Assembly (NCBI RefSeq): GCF_006476065.1
Contig: NZ_ML636798.1
Span: forward strand, 1,314,207 to 1,378,206
Source: Cognatiluteimonas lumbrici
GTDB lineage: Bacteria > Pseudomonadota > Gammaproteobacteria > Xanthomonadales > Xanthomonadaceae
Direction of reading: 5' to 3'
Length of the DNA: 64,000 nt
Numbering within the stretch: position 1 is the first letter of the stretch; each line of letters starts with the position of its first letter. Of this stretch, positions 18,763 through 27,772 are shown piece after piece. The position numbers and the translations under genes were made by a program. The notes under the pieces are model-generated. The model was not told where the DNA came from and did not search any database. It saw only the letters and a program-made list of their open reading frames with translations.

Positions 18763-19541
18763 AGGACGTCGGGGCGCAGGTCCAGCGAAAAGCCGGGCTG
18801 CATCTGTTCGTACACGGCGCGGATCTCGCCTTCGCCGGTCGCGTTCGCCGCGAACATGTCCCAGTGCACGGGCACGACCCTTTCGAAGCCGGCCTCCTCC
18901 GCCATGAGGAAGGCTTCACGCACGGACATGTTGCCGATGATGCCCCGCCGGTCGCGGAAGAAGTTCCGCTCGTTGACCGGCAGGATCGCCGTGGCGATCG
19001 GCGCCAGCGCCGCGAGCGCATCCAGCAGTTCCTGGCGGACGCTGGTGTCGCCTGCGATGTAGCTGCGGCGGCCGGCGTGCTCGATCACGTAGCCCACGCA
19101 GGCGAGGTTGCCGGCGGCGTCCCGGGCGATCTCGGGATGGGCCGCGGGAACCGCGTGGACCCTCGCGTCATCGCCGAGCGGCAACCATCCTTCGCTGGCC
19201 AGCACGATGCGCTCGCGGGCGATTCCCCAGCCGGCCAGCACCGCCGCGACCGGCGCGGGACCCATGAAGCGGGCACCGGGAGACGCATCGGCAAGCGCGG
19301 GCAGCGTATGGGGATCGCAGTGGTCGATGTGGTCGTGGGTGACCAGCACCCAGTCCGCGTCCTCCACCTGCGCAGGCTCGAGAGGGATCGGCACCAGCCT
19401 GACCAGGTCGGGGGCGTCCAGAGCCTGCACGGAGTGCGACAGGTAGGGATCGACATAGACGGTGCAGCCGGGAAATGCGATCCGGCACCCGGATTGCCCC
19501 AGCAGCCGCAAGGGTGCTCCGGTCGTCTGCGTTACTGCCAT
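18759..19541 (-). CDS. Metallo-beta-lactamase-fold hydrolase (UlaG-like)
   Basis: 260 residues from MAVTQT, an ATG overlapping the upstream stop by ten bases. The metal motif HDHIDH is at 69-74, with later His (AAHPE), Asp (AGDTS) and His (PVHWD) positions matching the remaining ligands. DPYLS near 31-35 and the overall layout resemble the UlaG (ascorbate-6-phosphate lactonase) branch. A lactonase or phosphoesterase acting on a sugar-acid intermediate would fit the following dehydrogenase and CMP-sugar synthetase. Substrate unknown. Confidence 0.8.
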   Translation of the reverse strand: MAVTQTTGAPLRLLGQSGCRIAFPGCTVYVDPYLSHSVQALDAPDLVRLVPIPLEPAQVEDADWVLVTHDHIDHCDPHTLPALADASPGARFMGPAPVAAVLAGWGIARERIVLASEGWLPLGDDARVHAVPAAHPEIARDAAGNLACVGYVIEHAGRRSYIAGDTSVRQELLDALAALAPIATAILPVNERNFFRDRRGIIGNMSVREAFLMAEEAGFERVVPVHWDMFAANATGEGEIRAVYEQMQPGFSLDLRPDVL

Positions 19542-20221
19542 CCCCTGAATACGTCCCGATGATCCGCTTTCTCGAAGATTGTACATGCCCCGTCCACTGT
19601 CGCATCGATGATCCGCCGGCCGGCCGCCTCGAATTCGGCCCGCGCGATGCGGTACGACTGCTCGGAGCGTGCCAGGTCGGGATTGTTCCAGACCTGGCCG
19701 TGACCGAAGTACTCAACGGAAAAGTGGTTCGGATCCGGCCCTTCAAGGACCGAAGCGGTGTTGGGGTCGCCTTCGAAGCGGTAGCGATGGTCGAGCCCGA
19801 CCAGGACGACCTCCTCGAACCCAAGGAAATAGGCGAGCTGCAATGCTACGTAGGTGACCGTCCAACCCTCATGGACGCCCATGCTGGCGTCGTGGCAGAA
19901 GCGCGCCGGGGCGGCACTGGTGTTGATGATGTGGGTCAGCCCGTCCTCCTCCAGATGGCTGCCCGCCCGGTCGCCGATGAACTTCACGCAGTTCAGGTCG
20001 CGCAGCCGGTCCGCGGACTGCTCGACGACGTGCCGGTTCACCGCGACGTAGTAGCGCGGGTAGAAGCCGAAGCGGTCCAGTCCGAGGTACAGCTTGTTCA
20101 TGCCGATGACCGTTTCGCCGGCAAGCAGGGAGAGGTCCGTGGCATTCAGGGAGGGGCCGTTCGCGACGATCACGCCGCGCTCGCCTGCGTGTCGGTCCCG
20201 GAACATCCCGAGCCGGCTCAT
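19532..20221 (-). CDS. DUF115/GT42-like protein (stand-alone)
   Basis: 229 residues from the ATG overlapping the sulfotransferase-like gene (ATGA). It is almost entirely one DUF115-like domain: ANGPSL at 20-25, GWTVTYVALQLAYFLGF in the middle, then VVLVGLD. The same signature occurs in GT42 sialyltransferases and in flagellin Maf glycosyltransferases. It is the single-domain counterpart of the N-terminal part of the 1588- and 892-residue proteins. A glycosyltransferase using the CMP-sugar made four genes downstream is plausible but unproven; the archaeal MptE pyrophosphokinase is another member of the broad family. Confidence 0.8.
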   Translation of the reverse strand: MSRLGMFRDRHAGERGVIVANGPSLNATDLSLLAGETVIGMNKLYLGLDRFGFYPRYYVAVNRHVVEQSADRLRDLNCVKFIGDRAGSHLEEDGLTHIINTSAAPARFCHDASMGVHEGWTVTYVALQLAYFLGFEEVVLVGLDHRYRFEGDPNTASVLEGPDPNHFSVEYFGHGQVWNNPDLARSEQSYRIARAEFEAAGRRIIDATVDGACTIFEKADHRDVFRGWQ

Positions 20222-21174
20222 GCGCCCTCCACGGGGTATCCGAGGCGATCGGCGAGTCGCCGGTAGCAACTGCTGGCGATGGCTTCCTTCAGCAGATGGT
20301 CCCGTTCCGGGCGCGGCGGCGGACTGGACAGGACCGCGAAATGCCGCCCGCTGTCGCCCGAGACGCGAAAGACCGAGAAGACGCTCGCGAATTCGTCGAA
20401 GTAGGGAAGCTGCAAGTGCCTGCAGGCCTCCTGCATTTCGCGCTTGGGATCCTGTATGAAGTCCTCGTATCGCATGATCGGCACGCCTTCGTACCTGTCG
20501 AGGAACGCCAGGTAGCGGGAGCAGTACTCGTCGAACGTGGCCGGTTCGAACTTGACCCACTTGTTCAGCCGCAGGGAGACGAAACTGTCGATCGGGTTCC
20601 TCACCGTGACGAGTGACGACACGGGGGCGACCATCGCCACCAGTTCGCGCACGCTCGGCCGCTCGGGAACCGCCGACCCGGTGCAGAAATGGCTGTGGGT
20701 GTGGTCGCGGACCACCAGGTAGCCGCCTTGGGACAGCGTGGAGCGGTAGGCGACGTCGAGCTGCGCCCGGAACAGCTCCAGCAGCGTCTCCTTCGGAGGC
20801 GGACGCGTGCTGTGCTTCAACAACATTGACATGTCGGTGGGCGCGAATGCGCCGGGCGCGGACGCCATCGGACTCAACGGGTCCAGCTCCGAGAGCAGTT
20901 GGACGTTGGGCATCGCCGCGACGCACTTGCTGATGACGGTGCCCCCCGTGCACGCGAAGTGGTGCAGGGTCCGGATCGGCTCGTCTTCCGCCATGGCGCC
21001 AGCCTCCGCGAGCTCGACGCATTGCTGGACCAGCGAGGGCTCCGGTTCGGCCAAGGCCTCTCCTTCCAGTTCGAGCAGCTCCGCATCGTCCAGCAGGTCG
21101 ACGGATTCCTGCAGGATCTCCGCGAGCTTGTTCGCGGCCCGCGTCGCACTCCGTGGCACGGGCAGGCGGCTCAT
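20218..21174 (-). CDS. Sulfotransferase-like protein
   Basis: 318 residues. Residues 1-65 are acidic and helical. A P-loop-like strand-turn CTGGTVISK lies at 75-83, resembling the 5'-phosphosulfate loop of PAPS sulfotransferases, and VRNPIDS at 191-197 matches the 3'-phosphate-binding motif (RDPxxS in many members); MRYEDF follows, as in the family. It would sulfate a sugar hydroxyl using PAPS. Its start overlaps the stop of the coiled-coil methyltransferase-like gene (ATGA). The substrate is presumably the polysaccharide, by context only. Confidence 0.75.
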   Translation of the reverse strand: MSRLPVPRSATRAANKLAEILQESVDLLDDAELLELEGEALAEPEPSLVQQCVELAEAGAMAEDEPIRTLHHFACTGGTVISKCVAAMPNVQLLSELDPLSPMASAPGAFAPTDMSMLLKHSTRPPPKETLLELFRAQLDVAYRSTLSQGGYLVVRDHTHSHFCTGSAVPERPSVRELVAMVAPVSSLVTVRNPIDSFVSLRLNKWVKFEPATFDEYCSRYLAFLDRYEGVPIMRYEDFIQDPKREMQEACRHLQLPYFDEFASVFSVFRVSGDSGRHFAVLSSPPPRPERDHLLKEAIASSCYRRLADRLGYPVEGA

Positions 21175-22412
21175 CGCTTCCTGGCCGGCTTCTTGGCAGC
21201 CGGCTTTCCGGCGGCCGGCTTCCTGCTGGTGGCGGTCCGCTTCCGCGGCTTTTCCGGGGCGGGCGCGGACTCCACGACCACGGCGTCTTCCAGGGCCAGC
21301 ATCCCGCTGCCGGCCAGTTGCTGGAAGTACTCGTTGGCCGCCACCAGGCGCCGGGACAACTTGGTCAGCAGTGCCCGCTGCGACTGGTGCGCACCGTGCA
21401 ACTCGGCATAGCGCTTCCGCAAGTCCTCGAGGTCGTTCTCGCGCAACGCCTGCATCCGCACCGCCAGCGCCATCGCGTCGCGCGCATTGAGCAGTTGCTC
21501 GTCGAGGTGGTTGAGCCGCTGCTTGAGGTGCTCGAGCTGCTTCTGCTGTGCTTCCGCCTGCCTGGCGGCGCCCTCGCCCTGCGTGGACTGCTGGCCCAAC
21601 TCCTGTACCAGCCTGCCCTTCTCCTCTTCCAGCGCCTGTGCCTGGCGTTCAAGCTCGGCGATCCTGGCCTGTTCCTCGGACACACTGGCGCGCGCGGCGG
21701 CGAGCTCGGTCTTGAGACCCGATACCAGTTTGGCCCGGTTTTGCGCCGCGGCCAGTTCTGAGCGAAGCCGGGTCAGTTCGACGCGTGCTTCGTTTCGGCG
21801 GTACGCGTCGACGGCGAAAGGATAGATGGCCTCCGGGTCGGCACCGACCAGCTCGAACCCGGACTCGGCCAGCGAGGCCTGCAGTCCCTCCCGGCCGGGA
21901 TCGCCTTTGTAGAGGGGTTGCGAGCCCGCCTTGACCACGATGTGGCTGAAGGCACGAACGCCGGGGGCGTCCGCCAGGAGTTCGATCTGCCCCGGCGCAT
22001 CCAGCACGAGTAGGTTGTGCTGCGTGCCGTCGACGCCGAATTCCGCGACCAGCGCGTGCAGCGCCTTGCAGGGAACCGAGACCTCTCCCGCGTCCTCCAG
22101 GTTTGGAAGGACCTCCAGCAATTGCGTCGCTCCCTCGAAACTGGAGAACGCCGGGTTGCTGTACAGGTGGAGCTTCACTTCCGGGACGTCCCTGGCCGTC
22201 ACCGCCAAATCCAGGACTTCCTCTCCGCGATCCGGATCCACCACCCGCGCGAGCAGTTCCCGTTGCTCCGGGTTGGGCTCGACGAGCAGCAGGCGCGACG
22301 CCTCCAAGCGGCGCAGCAACGGCAGCTGGGCGCCATTGCCAGCTCCCACCACCAGCACGACGTTCCAGGGAAACGGCCGCGTGTCGGCCATGGCGTTGAT
22401 GAGGGTTCGCAT
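21171..22412 (-). CDS. SAM methyltransferase-like protein with coiled coil and Lys-rich tail
   Basis: 413 residues; an ATG eight codons in is an alternative start. About 15-200 look like a Rossmann methyltransferase-type domain: VVLVVGAGNGAQ near 18-29 (glycine loop), LLVEPNPEQ near 41-49 (acidic ribose-binding end) and later LLVLDAPG, loosely FkbM-like. About 205-345 are a heptad coiled coil. The last 25 residues alternate Lys, Pro and Ala. The Lys-rich tail could contact the polysaccharide, membrane or other acidic partners. Catalytic activity is not certain because the usual FkbM KxDxEG motif is replaced. Confidence 0.7.
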   Translation of the reverse strand: MRTLINAMADTRPFPWNVVLVVGAGNGAQLPLLRRLEASRLLLVEPNPEQRELLARVVDPDRGEEVLDLAVTARDVPEVKLHLYSNPAFSSFEGATQLLEVLPNLEDAGEVSVPCKALHALVAEFGVDGTQHNLLVLDAPGQIELLADAPGVRAFSHIVVKAGSQPLYKGDPGREGLQASLAESGFELVGADPEAIYPFAVDAYRRNEARVELTRLRSELAAAQNRAKLVSGLKTELAAARASVSEEQARIAELERQAQALEEEKGRLVQELGQQSTQGEGAARQAEAQQKQLEHLKQRLNHLDEQLLNARDAMALAVRMQALRENDLEDLRKRYAELHGAHQSQRALLTKLSRRLVAANEYFQQLAGSGMLALEDAVVVESAPAPEKPRKRTATSRKPAAGKPAAKKPARKR

Positions 22413-22421
22413 CCCGCCAGT

Positions 22422-25262
22422 TTACGGAAGGGATGCGTGAATGCGGGACCACACCTTGTGATAGAGGTCCTTGTATCCGGCTGCCATCCGTCCCGTTCCG
22501 CCCTCCTGGGCTGGCCCCGATTGCCAGGACGCGATCGCCTCGCGGGCTTCGCGGCGCTGCTCCTCCAGCCCCCGCAGCTCCAGCAGCCGGCGGCAGACGT
22601 CGGCTGCATTCGGCTCGCCCTCCAGCAGCCATCCGCCTCCGTGCTCGCGGAGGCGCTCGCCCGTCGCGCCGCGGTCCAGCGCCAGCACCGGGATGCCGGC
22701 GGCCCAGCATTCGGTCAGGGTGTGGCACCAGGTTTCCGGCATCAGCGAGAGGACGGCAGCGAGATGGGGCCGGATCCCGGCAACCCGGCTCGCGAACTCC
22801 CCGCGCGGGTACGGCCCGTGGTCCACGACATGCGCCTTCAGCGACGCCGGAGCGGTCCCCAGCAGGTGGAACTCGATGGTCCCGGGCGGGGCCATCGCGG
22901 CGACCTCCGCGACGAGGTCGCCACCCTTGTGCCTGCCGATGTTCCCCGGCACCAGCACCCGCAGGGGCTCGTCCTCCCGGATCGGACCGCTCTCCGCCAG
23001 TGCCTCGAAGCGGTCGAAGTCCCGGCCGTGCGGGATCACGTGGAACGGCGGTGCGCCCTCGCCGGCCAGCCCGGGCAGCGCGGCGAGCAGCAGGTCGCGG
23101 GCGCCGGGCGACGTCGTGACCAGGGCGTCGGCTGCCAGCAGCGCCGCCTCCATCCGCGCTTGCCAGGCCCCCAGGCGGGGCCGGGTCATGGGCACGGCCG
23201 CGGCGGGGTCCAGCGGCCAGAGCGCGTTCTCCGCCCCCTCGACCACGCCACCCGGATGCATGCGGCCCTCCCGGTCCACCAGGTGCACCGAGGGGCAGAC
23301 TTGGTAGAAGTCGTGGACGGACTGGACCACGGGGACGCCCATCCCGCGCGCGACTCCCGCCAGGTTGAGGCTGTGCCACGCGATGTGGCGGATGTGCAGC
23401 AGGTCGATCGCGTGGCGCAGCAGCACGTCGCGGACGACCGCCTCGTACTCCTCGCCGACATGGGTGCCGAAGCCGATCGGCTCGGACAGGGGATGGCGTT
23501 CGACGGTGCGGTAGCCATCGTCGCCCAGGGCCCACAGTTCGACGGCGCGACTGTCGCTGCGCAGCACCAGGCAATCGAAGTCGCCGGCGAGCGCGCGCAT
23601 CAGGTCGGCGTTGGTCTGCGGAATGCCGCCGTTGTCGGTGGACAGGACGTACAGGATCCGCGGGCGGGGGGCGCCCGCCCCGTCGGCGAGCGCGCGCAGC
23701 CTGCGGCCGATGCGGTAGCGCGCGAGGACGAAGCCGCGCAGGTCGGCCAGCCCGGCGATGGCGGCCGGGTAACCGGGATGCAGCGCCTGCAGGCGTTCGG
23801 CGCCGGCATGGGCCAGGGCCTCGCGCCGTTCCCCGAACGATGCCGAGCGCGCGTGGTGCACGAACACGCGCGGCTCCACCAGGTGGTGCCACCCGGCCAC
23901 GAGCGCCCGCATGCACAGGTCGTTCTCCTCGCCGTAGCCGAGGGGGAAGGCCTCCTCGTCGAAGCCGCCGACCTCGTCGAGCATGGCCCGTCGCAGGTAC
24001 AGGCAGAAGCCGTTGCCGGTGGGCACCTCGAAGTCCGCGGCACCGGCGTCGGCGACCGCGCGCGCAACCTCCTCGACGGAGACGCCGTCGGGAAGCGCGT
24101 TGGCGCCTTCGCGCGGGACCGAGAAGGCGCCGGCATTGTCGGACACCGCCGTGACGGTGCCGATCCGGGTCCGCCGGTAGGCGGCGATCTTGAGGTTGCG
24201 CAGCCAGTGCGGGCCGACCACGGTATCGCTGTTCAGAAGCACCACGTCCGTGCCGGCCGCCAGCCGGCAGCCCAGGTTGGCGCTGGCGGTATAGCCGAGG
24301 TTGCGCTCGTTGCGGACCACGCGCACGCCGGCCATGCCGTCGAGCCGCGCCAGCACCCCGGCGACCGCGGGCTCGTCGCTGGCGTCGTCCACCACCAGCA
24401 GGCGGTCTCCGGCATCCAGCCGGGTGTGGCGCAGGACGCTGTCCAGGCATGCCTCGAGATGGCTGGCGGCGTTGTACACCGTCACCACGACGGTGGCGGC
24501 GACGCCGCGCAGGTCCGGGATGCGTGCCGGCAATGCCGCACGGGATTCCTCGCGCGTCGCGTGGCCCCGGTCGACGCCGTGGCGCAGGAAATGTTCCAGC
24601 GGCGTCAGGTCGCCCGCGGCGGCGTCCGGATGGCGCTTGCGGTAGTAACCACCGTCGAACCACTCGCTGGTGCGGCTGGTCGCCCGGTCCGGCGCGTGCG
24701 CGTAGTGCAGCAACGGGTTGGCGGCGTCGTCGCCGCGCTGGTGGTTGGCGCGATACCACGCGGGATCGAACCACGGATTGGGCCAGCGCCCTTCGCGGGC
24801 GCCATGCTCGACGAAATGCTGCAGCGGATCGACGCCGGCGGCGCGCACGTCGGGGTAGCGGTCGAGGTAGAAATCGGGATCGAACAACGCGCTGTCGCGG
24901 AGCAGCGCCACCTCGCGCGCCCAACGCTGCAAGGTTTGCGGCGAAGGCGGCTGCGGCACCGGCGGCGGATCGTCGCCGCCGGCATCGTCCACCGCGAAGG
25001 CTGCGCGTCCCTCGCCGCGACCGTAGGCGAGGTAGTGCAGCAACGGATTCATGCCCGCGGCGGCGACATCCGGGTTCTCGCGCAGGTAGCGCCTTGCACT
25101 GAACGCCGGGCCGGGATCCAGCCCCAGCGACACGCCCCTGTCGAGGAAGTGGGCAACCGCCGCCTCCGGGTCGGCCGCGGCGGCCGGCCAACGCTGGCGG
25201 TACCAGTCGAGGTCGAACAACCCGGACGCAAGCACCGCCTGGATCTCGGCCGCGGTGGCCAT
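22422..25262 (-). CDS. Repeat - GT2 - GT4 glycosyltransferase
   Basis: 946 residues from the ATG in a TGATG junction with the upstream gene; a GTG one codon earlier is also possible. About 12-245 hold several FDxxWYRxxxxD repeats with PLxHFxxxGxxxG, the same family as at 1-589 and 5349-6737. About 255-500 form a GT2 domain (VVVTVYNAASHL, VVDDASDE, LLNSDTVVG, GYGEENDLCMR). About 510-946 form a GT4 domain (VLVPGNIGRHKGG, PETWCHTLTECWAAGIPV). Such fusions add two sugars with one chain. Cytoplasmic, membrane-associated; sugar donors not readable. Confidence 0.9.
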   Translation of the reverse strand: MATAAEIQAVLASGLFDLDWYRQRWPAAAADPEAAVAHFLDRGVSLGLDPGPAFSARRYLRENPDVAAAGMNPLLHYLAYGRGEGRAAFAVDDAGGDDPPPVPQPPSPQTLQRWAREVALLRDSALFDPDFYLDRYPDVRAAGVDPLQHFVEHGAREGRWPNPWFDPAWYRANHQRGDDAANPLLHYAHAPDRATSRTSEWFDGGYYRKRHPDAAAGDLTPLEHFLRHGVDRGHATREESRAALPARIPDLRGVAATVVVTVYNAASHLEACLDSVLRHTRLDAGDRLLVVDDASDEPAVAGVLARLDGMAGVRVVRNERNLGYTASANLGCRLAAGTDVVLLNSDTVVGPHWLRNLKIAAYRRTRIGTVTAVSDNAGAFSVPREGANALPDGVSVEEVARAVADAGAADFEVPTGNGFCLYLRRAMLDEVGGFDEEAFPLGYGEENDLCMRALVAGWHHLVEPRVFVHHARSASFGERREALAHAGAERLQALHPGYPAAIAGLADLRGFVLARYRIGRRLRALADGAGAPRPRILYVLSTDNGGIPQTNADLMRALAGDFDCLVLRSDSRAVELWALGDDGYRTVERHPLSEPIGFGTHVGEEYEAVVRDVLLRHAIDLLHIRHIAWHSLNLAGVARGMGVPVVQSVHDFYQVCPSVHLVDREGRMHPGGVVEGAENALWPLDPAAAVPMTRPRLGAWQARMEAALLAADALVTTSPGARDLLLAALPGLAGEGAPPFHVIPHGRDFDRFEALAESGPIREDEPLRVLVPGNIGRHKGGDLVAEVAAMAPPGTIEFHLLGTAPASLKAHVVDHGPYPRGEFASRVAGIRPHLAAVLSLMPETWCHTLTECWAAGIPVLALDRGATGERLREHGGGWLLEGEPNAADVCRRLLELRGLEEQRREAREAIASWQSGPAQEGGTGRMAAGYKDLYHKVWSRIHASLP

Positions 25263-27772
25263 CACCCAAGCTCCCCGAGCCGGAGTTCATCCACCACCGT
25301 TTCGAGGCGGCTGCGCCAGCCGTTCTTCGCGACGTGCGCGCGGAAGCGCTCCGCCGGCGGCCGCTCCATGGACAGCACCTGTCCGAGCTGGTGCAGGAAG
25401 GCGCGATGGCTGACCACCATGCGCACGAGTTCGCCGTCGTCCTGCACGTTGGCCACCGCCGTGGAGACCACCGGAATCCCCCAGGCCAGGTACACGTGGG
25501 TCTTGAGCGGATTCATGCGCCGGGTCAGTTCCATGTCCAGGTGCGGGATCACGGCGACGTCGAAGCGGGACAGCCAGTCGCCGACCCGATCGTACGGCAC
25601 CACGCCCGGCATCTCGACGTTCGGGTGGCGCAGCAGGCCGCGGACCGCGGGGTTGGCGTGGGTCGAGCCGACCAGCACCAGGCGATGCTGCGGGAAGCGC
25701 GTGGCGATCGCGTCCAGCAACGGCACGTCGATCTTGGCCTCGAGGTTGCCGAGGTAGCCGATCACGGCGCCGGCCTCCGGCGGCCTGCCGGGCGGCCGCA
25801 TGCGGCCGTGCGCTTCGTCCACGCCGTTGGGCACCAGGCGCACGTCCTCGCGCCAGGCCTGCAGTCCCGCTTGCACCGGCGCGCAGTTGGCCAGTACCAG
25901 GTCGGCGTCCTGCAACAGTTCGGCGTAGTTGCGGCCGAGGCGTTCCTTGCGCGCGTCCGGCACGCCCGGCCATGCGCGATCGTCGTCCACCATGTCCACG
26001 ACCACCCTGTCCGGCGCGAAGCGCTGCAGCAGCGCGGGCATGCAGAAGTCGCGCGGGTAGATCCAGAACGCGGAACGCGCGGGCTCGATGCCCTCGCGCT
26101 CGAACAGGCCGGCCAGCCAGTCGCCGTAGGCAGCGATGAACGCCGCATCCGGCTCCTCGTGCGCGAGCATGCCGAAGCGGTTGCCGTCGTAGGCGAAGAC
26201 GCGGTGGAGGATGGCGCCGTGGTCGCGCTCGCCGCGCAGCTTCTCGAGCGTGCGCTCGTGGATCCAGCGCGACTGGTCCACCCCGTCGCCGCCGGCGAGG
26301 GTCGCCAGGCGCAGGTCGCTGACGGGCGCATCCACCACCAGCACCCGGCGCACGTCCGGCCGCCCGGCGAGGTAGTGCGCGACCATGTCGTTGCGCCGGC
26401 CGTAGAGCGTGGAATCGTTCTGCTTCCAGAACAGCACGACGTCGGCGGCCCCGGGACGGCCAGCGACGGCGCGCGCGGGGCGCCGCGTTTCCTCCCCGAT
26501 CGCAGCGTGCACGGCATCCAGTGCGTCCGGGTCCGGCGCGGCAGCGGGCGCCGCGGGCGACGGCTCGGCGCCCTCGCCTGCCTGGGCGGCCAGCCAGGCA
26601 TCGAACGGCTGGAAGATCGCCTGCCGGTAGGCTTCGCCGGCGGCCTTCACATCGGTCCGCGCGCGAGCGGGATCGGCGGGCGCGTCCGCCGGCAGCACGG
26701 GCAACCCGAGGCGCACCGCTTCGCGCGCCAGCCAGCTCGCGCCAGGCACACGCACCGGGACCCGGTGCCAGGCCGCCAGCCACAACAGGCCCGACGTCTT
26801 GTGCGCATAGGTTTCGGGGTCGTAGTCCAGGCACACGAGGCTGGCGCGCGAGAACTCCTCGTGCAGGCGCTGGTCGGACCAGTGCCCTTCGTGCACCAGG
26901 ATCCGCGGATCGCCCGCGGCCAGCGCGCGCACCTCGTCCATCACCGCGCGCGCGGCGTCGGTGCGAGCCTCCACGCAGTGCACGACGAAGCGGGCATGTG
27001 CGGCCGGGTCGTCGCCAGCCATGCGCGCCAGCCGTGCCGGCAGCTCGAGGAAGCCCTTCTCCTGCTTGGCTTCGCCGACGTAGGCCAGGACCCTGCCCGG
27101 CTCCCGGGCGCCGGAGGCTGGCGGCTCGCGCCAGTCGCCGAGGAAGCACGGGTGGAGCGGCAGCGGCGCGCTGCGGCCGAGCAGGGCGGCGTACGCCGCG
27201 GCGTGCTCGCTGCACGAGGCATGCAGGGTCACTTCCGGGATCCGGTCGAGCGCCGCGAACGCCAGCCGGAAGTTGAGGCGCCTGGCGGGGTCCAGCACCT
27301 GCCCGTCGGGCGCCACGCCCGGCGCATACATGAGCAAGGCGAGGTGCCGCAGCCGCTGCCCGGGCGCGCCGAGCAGCCCGAGCGCCAGCGACAGCGCGGT
27401 GGCGTGCTCCCACGACAGCGTGTGGTGCAGGACCTGCACCGGCGTTCCCGGCCAGCGCTCGAGCACCTGCCGCAGCGCGCGCATGTAGTCGCCGCAGAGG
27501 GCATGGATCCAGTCCCAGTGCTCGGCCACGCCGCCGGACTGGTGGTACAGCGCATAGAAGTCCTGCGCGAACGACGGCGCGACGTGCGCGCCCCCGCGCT
27601 CGAGCCGTTCGCGTTGCGCCGCGGGCAGCGCATCCGCGCACCAGAAGCCGAGCGGGCCCGGCGGATGGGCCAGCATCAGTTCGGCGAACCCGAGGTTGTG
27701 CGCGCCGCTGCGCCCGAGTGCCGGGTCGAGGATCGCGAGCGGGATGGTGCCGTGTGGCGTCGCCTGGGTCAT
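25262..27772 (-). CDS. Double GT-B (GT4-like) glycosyltransferase
   Basis: 836 residues. The start is the ATG overlapping the upstream stop (ATGA); the open frame continues upstream only as the antisense-like shadow of the neighbour. The first half (1-400) is GT-B-like with YVGEAKQEKGFLEL and SLVCLDYDPETYAHKTSG; after an Ala/Pro linker (about 410-450), the second half (455-836) has VVVDMVDDDRAW, LVPNGVD, VIGYLGNLEAKID and an NPLKTHVYLAWGIPVV donor-site segment. Both halves look intact, so this is a bifunctional transferase. It ends in the TGATG junction with the next glycosyltransferase. Confidence 0.88.
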   Translation of the reverse strand: MTQATPHGTIPLAILDPALGRSGAHNLGFAELMLAHPPGPLGFWCADALPAAQRERLERGGAHVAPSFAQDFYALYHQSGGVAEHWDWIHALCGDYMRALRQVLERWPGTPVQVLHHTLSWEHATALSLALGLLGAPGQRLRHLALLMYAPGVAPDGQVLDPARRLNFRLAFAALDRIPEVTLHASCSEHAAAYAALLGRSAPLPLHPCFLGDWREPPASGAREPGRVLAYVGEAKQEKGFLELPARLARMAGDDPAAHARFVVHCVEARTDAARAVMDEVRALAAGDPRILVHEGHWSDQRLHEEFSRASLVCLDYDPETYAHKTSGLLWLAAWHRVPVRVPGASWLAREAVRLGLPVLPADAPADPARARTDVKAAGEAYRQAIFQPFDAWLAAQAGEGAEPSPAAPAAAPDPDALDAVHAAIGEETRRPARAVAGRPGAADVVLFWKQNDSTLYGRRNDMVAHYLAGRPDVRRVLVVDAPVSDLRLATLAGGDGVDQSRWIHERTLEKLRGERDHGAILHRVFAYDGNRFGMLAHEEPDAAFIAAYGDWLAGLFEREGIEPARSAFWIYPRDFCMPALLQRFAPDRVVVDMVDDDRAWPGVPDARKERLGRNYAELLQDADLVLANCAPVQAGLQAWREDVRLVPNGVDEAHGRMRPPGRPPEAGAVIGYLGNLEAKIDVPLLDAIATRFPQHRLVLVGSTHANPAVRGLLRHPNVEMPGVVPYDRVGDWLSRFDVAVIPHLDMELTRRMNPLKTHVYLAWGIPVVSTAVANVQDDGELVRMVVSHRAFLHQLGQVLSMERPPAERFRAHVAKNGWRSRLETVVDELRLGELG

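Noticed and set aside
22017-25757. A 1246-codon plus-strand open frame opposite two glycosyltransferase genes
   Set aside because: It runs antisense to genes with intact GT2/GT4 motifs and has the His/Arg/Gly/Val-rich composition of an antisense shadow.
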